Assembly (NCBI GenBank): GCA_022396035.1
Contig: JAIOXO010000001.1
Location: 1 to 64,000 of the forward strand
Direction of reading: 5' to 3'
DNA from: Actinomycetes bacterium
GTDB taxonomy: Bacteria > Actinomycetota > Humimicrobiia > Humimicrobiales > Humimicrobiaceae
DNA length: 64,000 nt
How positions within the stretch are numbered: position 1 is the stretch's first letter; each line of letters begins with the position of its first letter. Shown here one piece after another: positions 34,155 through 42,291 of the stretch. The position numbers and the translations under genes are program-made. Under the pieces are notes generated by a model that was not told where the DNA came from, searched no databases, and was given only the letters and a program-made list of their open reading frames with translations.

Positions 34155-35456
34155 CTATATTTTTATACTGTCCAGCCTGTTTAAAACTTTATCAATATAA
34201 CGCAGATGATAGTTTACATCAAATATTTTTTCAATTTCATCCTGGTTCATATATTTAGATATAGCTTTATTATCCAAAATATTATCCTTAAAGCTTGATT
34301 CATTTTCCCAGGCATCCAGTGCCTCTTTCTGTATAAGGGCATAAGCATCTTCCCTGCTCAAGCCCTTTTCTATCAGCTTTAAAAGCACCCTCTGCGAAAA
34401 TATTATTCCCCCGTACTTCATCAAATTCCGGCACATATTGGATTCATAAATTTTTAATTGGTCTACAACAAAATAGGATTTTTCCAGCAGGTAGTCCAGC
34501 AATATAAAGCTATCGGGTATTATTATCCGCTCCGCCGATGAATGGGATATATCCCTTTCATGCCATAAAGCTATATCCTCGGTGGCAACAACCATATTGG
34601 ACCGCAGGATCCTGGCCAACCCGCATATCCTTTCACAGAGTATGGGGTTTTTCTTATGGGGCATAGCTGAAGACCCCTTCTGCCCCTTGGTAAACGGCTC
34701 TTCGGCTTCCCTTACATCAGTCCTCTGCAGATTTCTTACCTCCAGAGCAATTTTTTCTAGGGTTGCCCCGGTTATGGCCAGAGCCGATATCAACTGGGCA
34801 TGCCTGTCCCTCTGCAGTACCTGGGTGGAAATAGGGGCATTTTCCAGCCCTAAAAGACTGCAGACCCTTTCTTCCAGCTCAGGAGAAGTATTGGCATAAG
34901 TTCCCACCGCTCCCGATATCTTGCCTACACCGATAACCTGTCTGGCCTGCATAAGCCGGTCAAAATTTCTCTCCATCTCAAAAGCATATAAACCAAATTT
35001 CAGCCCCAAGGTTATGGGTTCAGCATGAATTCCATGGGTCCTTCCCACCATTACCGTATGTGAATACTGGCGCGCCTTTTCCTTTAGCATAACCGTAAAT
35101 TTGCGTATCTTTTTATCTATAATATTTATGGCATCCAGTATCTGTAAGGAAAGCGCGGTATCACCCACATCAGATGAAGTCAGCCCATAGTGCAGATACT
35201 TGGATGAATCGCCGATATTTGAAGATACATTGGTTAGAAAAGCTATCACATCATGGTGAGTTTTGGACTCGATGCGGTTAATATCCTCTAAATTAAATTT
35301 GGATTTATTGGCAATATCCTTTGCGGCCTGTTCCGGTATTATTCCCATCTCTGCCTGAGCTCTGGCTACCGCAATTTCTACCTGAAGCCATTTGGTAAAC
35401 TTATTTTCCTCTTCCCAAACAGCTCCCATTTCTTTCAAGGTATATCTTGGAATCAT
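34155..35456 (-). CDS. purB: Adenylosuccinate lyase
   Basis: Cleaves SAICAR and adenylosuccinate. The fumarase-superfamily signature is GSSAMPHKKNPI with the flexible catalytic serine loop; the catalytic-His regions are VGRTHGIHAEP and KTHHDVIAFL. The length (433 aa) is normal. It is the first pur gene behind an extended -10 promoter. purC, purD and purE are not in the window. Confidence 0.98.
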   Translation of the reverse strand: MIPRYTLKEMGAVWEEENKFTKWLQVEIAVARAQAEMGIIPEQAAKDIANKSKFNLEDINRIESKTHHDVIAFLTNVSSNIGDSSKYLHYGLTSSDVGDTALSLQILDAINIIDKKIRKFTVMLKEKARQYSHTVMVGRTHGIHAEPITLGLKFGLYAFEMERNFDRLMQARQVIGVGKISGAVGTYANTSPELEERVCSLLGLENAPISTQVLQRDRHAQLISALAITGATLEKIALEVRNLQRTDVREAEEPFTKGQKGSSAMPHKKNPILCERICGLARILRSNMVVATEDIALWHERDISHSSAERIIIPDSFILLDYLLEKSYFVVDQLKIYESNMCRNLMKYGGIIFSQRVLLKLIEKGLSREDAYALIQKEALDAWENESSFKDNILDNKAISKYMNQDEIEKIFDVNYHLRYIDKVLNRLDSIKI

Positions 35457-35488
35457 GTTTACCCCTGCCTACTTTAAATGAAATTAGA

Positions 35489-35499
35489 ATTATAACAGA
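35489..35499 (-). promoter_or_regulatory. Extended -10 promoter of the purine operon
   Basis: Minus-strand TGTTATAAT with the hexamer at 35489-35494; the -35 region is poor (ATGTAA). It is 33 bp upstream of the purB ATG. No purine riboswitch or PurR-like box is visible in the short leader. Confidence 0.55.
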
Positions 35500-35511
35500 C
35501 CAATGATTTTA

Positions 35512-35841
35512 TTACATCATATCTTCTATGATTTTTTCCCTGAACTGCTGGTAATTACCAGCATCATTCAAATCATAGAGGTCTTCATTGAAATCAAAAA
35601 ATACTTGGTCATACTCATCCCTGCAGATATCGCTTACTTTAAGAAGCCATTTCTTGTTTATTTCCCAGCTTTTCAGGTCTGGCATCCACGCTTTGTCTTT
35701 GGAGGGAATATCATTTTTTAAAAAGGATTCCAGGTTCTTGGATTTTTTGGACACCTGTATTAAAAATTTGTCATTTTCACTCAGCATAGACAGATTGGCT
35801 ATACTTATGGGTGCATTTGCTGCCACTTTCACCACCTTCAC
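35512..35841 (-). CDS. Uncharacterised 109-aa protein upstream of purB
   Basis: A soluble protein with an aromatic C-terminal half (AWMPDLKSWEINKKWLL, DEYDQVFFDFNEDLYDL). The start is one of several GTG codons; the first at 35841 is given, but a later GTG is possible. It lies 55 bp upstream of purB and 61 bp downstream of the LCP gene, same strand. I do not recognise the family. Confidence 0.6.
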   Translation of the reverse strand: MKVVKVAANAPISIANLSMLSENDKFLIQVSKKSKNLESFLKNDIPSKDKAWMPDLKSWEINKKWLLKVSDICRDEYDQVFFDFNEDLYDLNDAGNYQQFREKIIEDMM

Positions 35842-35902
35842 TCTTATAATTTTTAATTTACCCTTTATATTATCATAAAGAAAAGCAAAACTTTAATGAC
35901 TA

Positions 35903-36763
35903 TTAATAATCAAGCTCCATGTACTGGCTCAGGTATTCCCTCACCTGTACAGGGTCAGCAATCAGGTAGCTGATGCCGTCAATATTAGCACCGGATGTAG
36001 GTATGGTAAGCCTGTTTATATCCTCAGAAGATAAAAACATGACCATCCCCATTGCTATATAATCACCAATACTAAAGCCGGTAACCGCCTCCTGGCTCAG
36101 TACCCTTATAATCTGGGGTGCCTTTATGATGGTGGCCAGGCCCACCTTTTGCTTAATCAGTTCACCCAGCAGCTGCTGCTGCCTGCCTACCCGGTCCAGG
36201 TCTGCCCTGGCGGTAGCCCTGCAGCGGGCATAAGATAGGGCCTGCTCCCCATCCATATTATAGGTACCCGGCTCAAAATCAGCACCTGACAGGGGATCAT
36301 GCAATGGCTCGGTAACTTCAATGGTTACTCCCCCCAGTATATCAATAATGCTTTTAAAAGCATCGAAATTGACCATCATTACTTTATTTATATCTATCCC
36401 TGTAAGTTCTCTTATTTCCTGTATCACCATATCCTGTCCTCCGTAGACATAGGCAGCATTTATCTTGGCATAACCGTGGCCTTCCAGCTCCACCCGGGTG
36501 TCCCTGGGTATGGATATCAGGCTGTCTTTCTGTCCCCAGTTACCGATATGGAATATGAGTATGGTATCTGTCCTGCCTACAAATTCACTGCTGCCTTCCC
36601 GCTCATCCACCCCTAAAAAAAGCAAATCCCTGGAAGGTGATAGGATATTGGAGCTGCCGTTTGCCTGATCCTGGTTGTCTGCCAGCCAGACTACAAGCAT
36701 AACCACTGCAGCCAGAAAGATAATTATTAGCAAGGTTATGAAGCAGCCTCTAATTTTACTCAT
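35903..36763 (-). CDS. LytR-CpsA-Psr (LCP) family protein
   Basis: Membrane-anchored phosphotransferase that attaches lipid-linked glycopolymers such as teichoic acid to peptidoglycan. One N-terminal transmembrane helix (about 7-27) is followed by an extracellular LCP domain. Polyprenyl-phosphate-binding arginines and aspartates appear in GRTDTILIF, ISIPRDTRVEL, INAAYVYGG and RADLDRVGRQQQLL. Its presence supports a monoderm envelope. It follows rex by 18 bp. Confidence 0.92.
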   Translation of the reverse strand: MSKIRGCFITLLIIIFLAAVVMLVVWLADNQDQANGSSNILSPSRDLLFLGVDEREGSSEFVGRTDTILIFHIGNWGQKDSLISIPRDTRVELEGHGYAKINAAYVYGGQDMVIQEIRELTGIDINKVMMVNFDAFKSIIDILGGVTIEVTEPLHDPLSGADFEPGTYNMDGEQALSYARCRATARADLDRVGRQQQLLGELIKQKVGLATIIKAPQIIRVLSQEAVTGFSIGDYIAMGMVMFLSSEDINRLTIPTSGANIDGISYLIADPVQVREYLSQYMELDY

Positions 36764-36781
36764 AGAATTACTTTTGGTTTA

Positions 36782-37432
36782 TTATTTGGCGTAACCGATA
36801 TGGGATAAATAATACAGAGTATGCAACAATTTTTCAATAGGATCTGTAGTCTGTATATTGATATGGGGAGGTACCTTTACCGGTACAGAAGTATAATTAA
36901 TAATTACCTTAATCCCTGAATCCACCAGCATATCGGTAACCCTCTGGGCTGAATGCGGCGGCACGGCAAGTATGGCTATCTCAATATCTTTTTCGGTTAT
37001 AATCTCTTTAATCTTATATATATCCAGGATCTTGTGCTCAGAGATAGTGGTTCCTATAACCCGGGAATCATTGTCAAAAACATTTTCAATTTTAAACCCG
37101 AAACGGTTTAACATTTTATAGTTAAGTATGGCTTTCCCCAGGTTTCCGGCACCTATGAGCACCAGCCTGACTACCTTATCATAGCCCAGTATGCGGTTAA
37201 AGGCTAATATAAGCTCATCAATATTGAAACCTACCCCTCTCTTGCCTTTAATCCCGAAATAAATAAGGTCCCTGCGAACCTCGGCACTGTTAATCTTGGT
37301 GTTACGGTTTATATCTTTGGAGGTAACCGTCCTTTTGCCCAATTCTTTCAGCTGTACAATATATTTCAGGTACTGTGAAAGACGGGAAATAACCCCCTCG
37401 GAATAAATTTTTTGCTCAATAATCTCGCTCAT
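36782..37432 (-). CDS. rex: Redox-sensing transcriptional repressor Rex
   Basis: Rex senses the NADH/NAD+ ratio and represses fermentation and respiratory genes when NADH is low. The 216-aa protein has an N-terminal winged helix (RLSQYLKYIVQLKELGKRTVTS, YFGIKGKRGVGFNIDEL) and a Rossmann domain with LIGAGNLGKAILNY. GGAGAG is about 9 bp before the ATG. A Rex-like operator overlaps its own promoter, suggesting autoregulation. It is the first gene of a unit containing the LCP gene. Confidence 0.96.
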   Translation of the reverse strand: MSEIIEQKIYSEGVISRLSQYLKYIVQLKELGKRTVTSKDINRNTKINSAEVRRDLIYFGIKGKRGVGFNIDELILAFNRILGYDKVVRLVLIGAGNLGKAILNYKMLNRFGFKIENVFDNDSRVIGTTISEHKILDIYKIKEIITEKDIEIAILAVPPHSAQRVTDMLVDSGIKVIINYTSVPVKVPPHINIQTTDPIEKLLHTLYYLSHIGYAK

Positions 37433-37463
37433 ATTAACAACTCTCCATTAAGTTTGTAGCATA

Positions 37464-37492
37464 ATTGTAACAAAGTGTTACCACTTTTACAA
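37464..37492 (-). promoter_or_regulatory. rex promoter with overlapping Rex-like operator
   Basis: Minus strand: TTGTAA (37487-37492), a 17-bp spacer and TACAAT (37464-37469). The 18-mer at 37475-37492, TTGTAAAAGTGGTAACAC, matches the Rex consensus TTGTTAA-N4-TTAACAA at 11 of 14 defined positions and covers the -35 box. A second palindrome, GTAACA-N3-TGTTAC (37467-37481), overlaps the spacer and -10. Confidence 0.6.
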
Positions 37493-37495
37493 TAT

Positions 37496-38419
37496 CTATT
37501 CCACATTTTTAAAATTATAGATGCCATCCTCTATTTTATAAATTCTCTGGCAGTTTTGGCAGATAGCCTGGCCCTGGCCAATGAATATTTTTTCTTGTCC
37601 GCATGCAGGACAGCACAGCATATCCTCCAGCCGCCTGGGGCCTGCTTTCTTGCCTGGTTTGCCGGTTTTCGCCTTTAGAAAAATACTAGGTCCCAGGCTG
37701 ATAAAAGACAGGGTGTTCTGGTAGAAATTTTCCATAAACATCAATGCCTTCAGGGGAAATATCTTTTTTAACACCTGTAGCCTGAAATTGGATACACTCA
37801 GCAGCTTTACCGGTTTAAGGCCATTTTCTTTCAGTAAATTGAGCATGTAGCGGGGGTGGTAATTCTGGATGGTCTCCCCTATCCGCGAGGGAGTAAGGCT
37901 GAAAGGCGAAGTATCCATTTTACCCACCATTGCCCTGAGTATATTCTTGGTGTTCCTTTTATTGGCAAATTCTAATATATAGGTCCCCCCTGGCCTGAGT
38001 ACCCTGGCAACCTGCTCAAAGTATAGCTCCGGCCGGGACAGGTGGTGGACCAGCCTTACCGAAAGCAGCATATCTACTGTATCCGGTTTTAGCGGCAGCC
38101 TGGTAGCATCGGCAGCAATAAAATGAACCGATTCCAGTTTTTCCTGTTTTGGACCAAGATATTTGCTTATTCTCTGTTTTGCGTTCCTAAGATTATTCAT
38201 GGAGTAATCTATAAGCAATATGGAAGAAAACCCTGCATATTGGCTGAAAAGCCTTCCGTAACCACAACCCACATCAGCAAATACAGCATCGTCCCCGGCT
38301 GTTCCGGTAATAAGTTTTTTTAAGGCCAGTCTTTCCGAACAATCTTCATACAGCCTCTTTTCACCACTCCAGAACTCGCGGTAATCATAATTTTCATAAT
38401 CTGAACGCCTTATGGACAA
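37496..38419 (-). CDS. SAM-dependent methyltransferase with C-terminal zinc ribbon
   Basis: Class I methyltransferase of 307 aa. SAM-binding motif I is FADVGCGYGRLF (about 47-58), with post-motif DATRLPLKPDTVDMLLSVRLVHHL and the Methyltransf_11 pattern. The C-terminal 45 residues carry CCPACG and CQNCQRIY, a Trm112-like or zinc-ribbon module. The substrate (small molecule or quinone-like) is unknown. Translation begins at TTG (38419), 9 bp after GGGAGA. It lies upstream of rex on the same strand. Confidence 0.88.
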   Translation of the reverse strand: MSIRRSDYENYDYREFWSGEKRLYEDCSERLALKKLITGTAGDDAVFADVGCGYGRLFSQYAGFSSILLIDYSMNNLRNAKQRISKYLGPKQEKLESVHFIAADATRLPLKPDTVDMLLSVRLVHHLSRPELYFEQVARVLRPGGTYILEFANKRNTKNILRAMVGKMDTSPFSLTPSRIGETIQNYHPRYMLNLLKENGLKPVKLLSVSNFRLQVLKKIFPLKALMFMENFYQNTLSFISLGPSIFLKAKTGKPGKKAGPRRLEDMLCCPACGQEKIFIGQGQAICQNCQRIYKIEDGIYNFKNVE

Positions 38420-38436
38420 TTTATTTTTCTCCCTGC

Positions 38437-39507
38437 TTAAACCGAGAACCTTATCTGGATTACATCCCGGTCGCTAACTATATAATCTCTGCCCTCTATA
38501 CGCAGCCTGCCGGTTTCCCGGGCTGCGGAAAAAGAACCCGTCTCCAACAGCTGTTTTGCCCCTATAACTTCAGCCTTGATGAACCCCTTCTCCATGTCGC
38601 TGTGCACCCTGGCCGCTGCTTCAGTAACTTTTTTTCCCCTGTTTAGCGACCAGGCCCTGGCTTCATTCTTATTTAAGGTATAAAAAGTTATAAGGTCCAA
38701 TAGATTATAACAGCTGGCCACCAGTGGGCGGGGGCCGCCTTCAATTCCCAGCTCTTGTATATACTGCTTCCTTTCTGAAACTTCCATATCAATCAGCTCC
38801 TGCTCCAGCTGGGCATAAAACTGTACTGTATTTTGTTCTCCTACCTGCTCTGCCAGCTCCCGGTATAATTCCTTGCTTTCCTGGCTGTCATCCATATTGG
38901 CTACAAACAGTACCGGCTTTAAGCTTAACAGGTCCAGCTGATTTAAAAAAGATGACTGGCTTTGGCCCAAATTTGATAAATCCGGCCTTTCTTCCCGGTT
39001 TAATTTTGCAATCAGGCCCTGCGCAAACTCCAGGAGCCTGCCAGACTCTTTATCCCCGGTCCTGGCCAGTGATTTCAGTTTTTCCTTCTGCCGGTTAAGT
39101 ACCTCCAGGTCAGCAAGCAGCAACTCGGTATTTACGGTAGCAATATCCCCCACCGGATCAGGGGGGCTTTCGCTGGCAATATTGGTATCGGTAAAACATC
39201 TTACCACATGGGCAATTATGTCTGCAGCCCTGATATGGGATAAAAATTTATTGCCCAGGCCTTCACCCTTGCTGGCCCCCTTTACCAGGCCGGCTACATC
39301 CATAAACTGGATGGAGGCATAGGTCATCTTTTTTGAACCGCAAATTTCAGACAATTGCTCCAAATAATTATCTACCACACTTATTACACCGGTATTTGGT
39401 TCTATGGTGCAAAAAGGATAGTTGGCAACCTCTGCATTTGCTTTGGTGATAACATTAAAAATAGTAGACTTACCCACATTGGGTAAGCCAATAATTCCAA
39501 CCTGCAT
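38437..39507 (-). CDS. ychF: Redox-regulated OBG-family ATPase YchF
   Basis: A ribosome-associated P-loop ATPase (356 aa). G1 motif GLPNVGKS at 6-13, switch region VANYPFCTIEPN, the DVAGLVKGASKGEGLGNKFL signature, and a C-terminal TGS domain. YchF binds ATP rather than GTP and is linked to translation and stress responses. It has a near-consensus promoter at 39541-39569. The methyltransferase gene follows 17 bp after its stop. Confidence 0.97.
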   Translation of the reverse strand: MQVGIIGLPNVGKSTIFNVITKANAEVANYPFCTIEPNTGVISVVDNYLEQLSEICGSKKMTYASIQFMDVAGLVKGASKGEGLGNKFLSHIRAADIIAHVVRCFTDTNIASESPPDPVGDIATVNTELLLADLEVLNRQKEKLKSLARTGDKESGRLLEFAQGLIAKLNREERPDLSNLGQSQSSFLNQLDLLSLKPVLFVANMDDSQESKELYRELAEQVGEQNTVQFYAQLEQELIDMEVSERKQYIQELGIEGGPRPLVASCYNLLDLITFYTLNKNEARAWSLNRGKKVTEAAARVHSDMEKGFIKAEVIGAKQLLETGSFSAARETGRLRIEGRDYIVSDRDVIQIRFSV

Positions 39508-39540
39508 GTTATTAAAAATAATTTATTGTAAAACAGTCCA

Positions 39541-39569
39541 ATAATAGTAAGTTTAAAATGGTATGTCAA
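39541..39569 (-). promoter_or_regulatory. Near-consensus promoter of ychF
   Basis: Minus-strand TTGACA (39564-39569), exactly 17 bp, TATTAT (39541-39546), 34 bp upstream of the ychF start. It is the best sigma-A-like promoter in the window. Confidence 0.75.
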
Positions 39570-39608
39570 TTATACCTGCAGTACCTTGTTTGCAGCAGGG
39601 AATACATG

Positions 39609-40751
39609 TTAAAACCTAAACTTTTCTTCTTCTATCACCCTGATGCAGGCATCCACTACCCGTCCATCATATAATATAGACCGGTTAGCTCTTATCTCTT
39701 CCAAAGCCTGATCCTGGCTCAGGGCAGCCCTGTAGGGCCGGTGAGAGATCATGGCTTCCACTACATCAGCCACTGCCATAATTCTTGCCTCCATCATTAT
39801 CTGTTCTCCTTTCAGCTTATTGGGGTAGCCTGAGCCGTCCATCCGCTCATGGTGTTGCAGTATTATCTTCCGGTAGTAATCCATACTCTTGTTCTTTTTG
39901 AGTATGTGGTTCGCTTCTTCCGGATGTGACCTTATAAGGGACATTTCAATATCACTCAGCCTTCCGGGTTTATTTAAAATAGATGATGGTATGGATATTT
40001 TCCCCAAATCATGCAGCATGGACGCCTGGGCTATGGCTTCAGCCTGATTTTTTTTCAATCCCATCTCAATGGCTATGGCTTCCGCCAGCTGGGATACCCT
40101 CCTCTGGTGGCCCGCAGTGTAAGCATCCCTGGTTTCCACAATATCACTTATGGTCTCAATGGTCTGCTGCAGATCCAGCTTCAGCTGTTTTTCTTTTTCA
40201 GCCTCTGCCAGCTTCAGCCCGGTTATATCGGCCCCGTATATATTGGCATAATCGCTATCAGTTATGGGGACCATGTTCAACAGGTAGGTTTTACCCTTAA
40301 TTGAAATTTCCCTGCTTTTATATTTTTGCTGGGCAAAAGATTGATTAATCCAGCCTCTCCAGTCTTGCGGAACAAATCCTCCTATATTGGTCTCCCACTT
40401 CTTTAAAACCTGCATCCCCCAGGGATTGCAAAACAATATCCTTCCTTCATTGTTTACCCTAAGTACAGGGCTGGGGTTTTCTAAGGGAAACTTGGCCAGG
40501 TTTTTGGCCCTGTCCTGCATTTTTTGAGAGTGAACCACATAATTGGACACTATAATCCCGTAAACAATAAAAGAGGCCACAATTATAACCCTCATAAGCA
40601 GCTCGTGGCGGGGAATATTGAAAATTATAAGGTCCAAAAAAGACATGGTCTGGTGATAATAGACAAAGTAATCAATCACTTCATCTGTTAACCACACCAG
40701 CACTCCTGCAAGAACCGAATAAAGGATTATCTTTAGTCTAGTTTTTGCCAT
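39609..40751 (-). CDS. HD-GYP domain cyclic-di-GMP phosphodiesterase
   Basis: Signalling enzyme with two N-terminal transmembrane helices (about 9-26 and 51-71), a PAS domain (about 88-185) and a C-terminal HD-GYP domain. The catalytic residues are complete: H247-D248 in MLHDLGKISIP, H300/H301 and the GYP triad at 308-310. It hydrolyses c-di-GMP (or cGAMP) near the membrane in response to a PAS-sensed cue. It follows the Tad-ssb operon on the same strand, which suggests possible control of pilus use. No diguanylate cyclase is in the window. Confidence 0.93.
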   Translation of the reverse strand: MAKTRLKIILYSVLAGVLVWLTDEVIDYFVYYHQTMSFLDLIIFNIPRHELLMRVIIVASFIVYGIIVSNYVVHSQKMQDRAKNLAKFPLENPSPVLRVNNEGRILFCNPWGMQVLKKWETNIGGFVPQDWRGWINQSFAQQKYKSREISIKGKTYLLNMVPITDSDYANIYGADITGLKLAEAEKEKQLKLDLQQTIETISDIVETRDAYTAGHQRRVSQLAEAIAIEMGLKKNQAEAIAQASMLHDLGKISIPSSILNKPGRLSDIEMSLIRSHPEEANHILKKNKSMDYYRKIILQHHERMDGSGYPNKLKGEQIMMEARIMAVADVVEAMISHRPYRAALSQDQALEEIRANRSILYDGRVVDACIRVIEEEKFRF

Positions 40752-40895
40752 TTCAGCCTTTCAACTATGGCTCCTGAAAAAGAGGTAGATGGTAACCAAA
40801 CAACTGTTCTAAATTATAAAGGATTGATACTTATATTGCTACAATTTTAACAAAATAATTTCCAGATAGCCCCGCGCCCTGTCACTATCCATACT

Positions 40896-41246
40896 CTAAC
40901 CGTTAGCTAAAACCAGCTGGTTAAACTCCAGGCTGGCAGCCACAGCATCGGCTATCAGGGAAACCCCGGAAAAATGTTCCTCTTCCTTTTTCTCCCTGTA
41001 CCTTATATGTCCTACTGCCATTATCCTGTCCCCCTTGTGTATGCTGTTTGCGCAATTTTCAGCCAGTGCGGACCAGCAGGTAACCTTTATAAATTCCACG
41101 CTGTCCCTGCTCTCTCCACCCGGGTTTTTCCACCGCTTGTTGGCAGCTATAATTAATTCAGTATAAGCTGTACCCTCTTCGGTATACCGGAGTTCCAGAT
41201 CCCTGGTAAGGTTGCCCAGTATAAATGTCCGGTTTAAATCATCCAT
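40896..41246 (-). CDS. ssb: Single-stranded DNA-binding protein, short form without acidic tail
   Basis: OB-fold SSB of 116 aa. The N-terminal NRTFILGNLTRDLELRYTEEGTAYTELIIAANK is typical. It lacks the acidic C-terminal tail that normally recruits replication partners, as in the competence paralogue SsbB of Bacillus (about 113 aa). Its ATG overlaps the stop of the TadG-like gene by 1 bp (TAATG), with GGAGG upstream, so it is translationally coupled to the Tad operon. Confidence 0.88.
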   Translation of the reverse strand: MDDLNRTFILGNLTRDLELRYTEEGTAYTELIIAANKRWKNPGGESRDSVEFIKVTCWSALAENCANSIHKGDRIMAVGHIRYREKKEEEHFSGVSLIADAVAASLEFNQLVLANG

Positions 41247-41665
41247 TAATCCTCCCTATAATCAAATTTATAATAATCACAATAGTTAAACCCATAGTCC
41301 CAGGGATATATTACCCGGGATTTGGATACAGAACGAATGCGTTCTGCACCTGAAATAAATTTATCAACCAGCATCAGACCAATTTGTTTTTCTACTGCTG
41401 CCTGCACCCAGTCGTATTCAATTTCCAGATAGGCCAGGCGGCAGTCGTGCTGACGGGCCACATTTTCAGCAACCTCCATACAGTGATTTCTGTCAAAGTA
41501 TAAAAGGTTCTGGGACACTGACAGCACCACAGAATCTGAGGCATTCTTGGTTCTTTCTCTGGCCTTAAATATCTGGCACAGGTCAAACAGCAGCACCAGC
41601 AATAATATTAAGATACCTGCTGCCGCCAGAATAATTAATGATATATTTCCTCTCTGTTTATGCAT
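41246..41665 (-). CDS. TadG/TadF-like pseudopilin-type membrane protein
   Basis: One hydrophobic N-terminal helix (about residues 6-30 counted from the ATG at 41665) preceded by a short basic leader, then an extracytoplasmic domain of about 105 aa. This is the architecture of TadE/TadF/TadG minor pilins. The start at 41665 has GAGGATGGA upstream and overlaps the preceding gene by 31 bp. It is the last pilus gene before ssb. Confidence 0.78.
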   Translation of the reverse strand: MHKQRGNISLIILAAAGILILLLVLLFDLCQIFKARERTKNASDSVVLSVSQNLLYFDRNHCMEVAENVARQHDCRLAYLEIEYDWVQAAVEKQIGLMLVDKFISGAERIRSVSKSRVIYPWDYGFNYCDYYKFDYRED

Positions 41666-42051
41666 TCCATCCTCATCATACTGCTTGATTCTATATATAC
41701 CGGTTTTTTCCATATTTTTTCAACAATATTGGCTATTCCCCCATAACTGTATGCCACTTTTACGGTTACGAAATCACCTATGTCCACACCCTTGCGGCCA
41801 GGGCAGATAATTTCAACAGCCAGCCTCCCCTTACCCAGATCCGAGCATACTGCTTCTGCCCTTCTTCTGGCTTCATCCCTGGCATTGCTGGTGGCCATAA
41901 CCCTGGCCGCTTCCCGGCTGGCCTGTTCAACCGTATTCTGCACATAAACCATGTGCCCCAGCTGAGAGACAGCTAAAATCACCAGGAAAAGCATGGGCAT
42001 AACCAGAACCATTTCCAGAGATGCCTGGCCCCAATGTTCCTTTGTATGCAT
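41635..42051 (-). CDS. tadE: TadE-family minor pilin
   Basis: The short leader KEHWGQASLEMVLVMPMLFLVILAV contains the GQASLE processing motif and TadE helix. Residues after it (NTVEQASREAARVMA) fit the TadE_N family. The start at 42051 follows GGAGGGACAGCTAAA. The protein likely assembles in the Tad pilus. Confidence 0.85.
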   Translation of the reverse strand: MHTKEHWGQASLEMVLVMPMLFLVILAVSQLGHMVYVQNTVEQASREAARVMATSNARDEARRRAEAVCSDLGKGRLAVEIICPGRKGVDIGDFVTVKVAYSYGGIANIVEKIWKKPVYIESSSMMRMECINREEIYH

Positions 42052-42071
42052 TTTAGCTGTCCCTCCTTTTC

Positions 42072-42239
42072 TCATACCATTTCTGCTATTTTTCCAAATA
42101 CCTTGGATATGATGTCAATAACCATCGGTTTGCCTACCGATACAAGAACAGCACTGATGATACCTGCTATTACCACCACCAGCGCATATTCCAGTGTTGA
42201 CTGTCCTTTCTGGCAAAATAGTTTTGCCTTATTTATCAT
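42072..42239 (-). CDS. flp: Flp family type IVb major pilin
   Basis: A prepilin of 55 aa: MINKAKLFCQKG leader, cleavage expected after Gly, then QSTLEYALVVVIAGIIS, the Flp hydrophobic helix with the conserved Glu at +5. A strong GGAGG lies 6 bp before the ATG at 42239, and a second copy of the ribosome-binding site occurs about 30 bp upstream. This would be the most abundant product of the operon. Confidence 0.88.
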   Translation of the reverse strand: MINKAKLFCQKGQSTLEYALVVVIAGIISAVLVSVGKPMVIDIISKVFGKIAEMV

Positions 42240-42240
42240 T

Positions 42241-42285
42241 TTCACCTCCTTTCCTGATTTTTTTACCAACTATCATCACCTCCTT
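42241..42285 (-). promoter_or_regulatory. Duplicated ribosome-binding site before flp
   Basis: The sequence GAAAGGAGGTGA occurs twice in the 52 bp between tadC and flp (around 42272-42283 and 42242-42253). The first copy precedes an 8-codon mini-ORF (ATG to TAA); the second precedes flp. Confidence 0.45.
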
Positions 42286-42291
42286 TCATGA

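Noticed and set aside
40752-40895. Terminator after ssb
   Set aside because: Only a 5-bp stem (GATAG/CTATC) with a long GC-rich loop and no U-tract was found.
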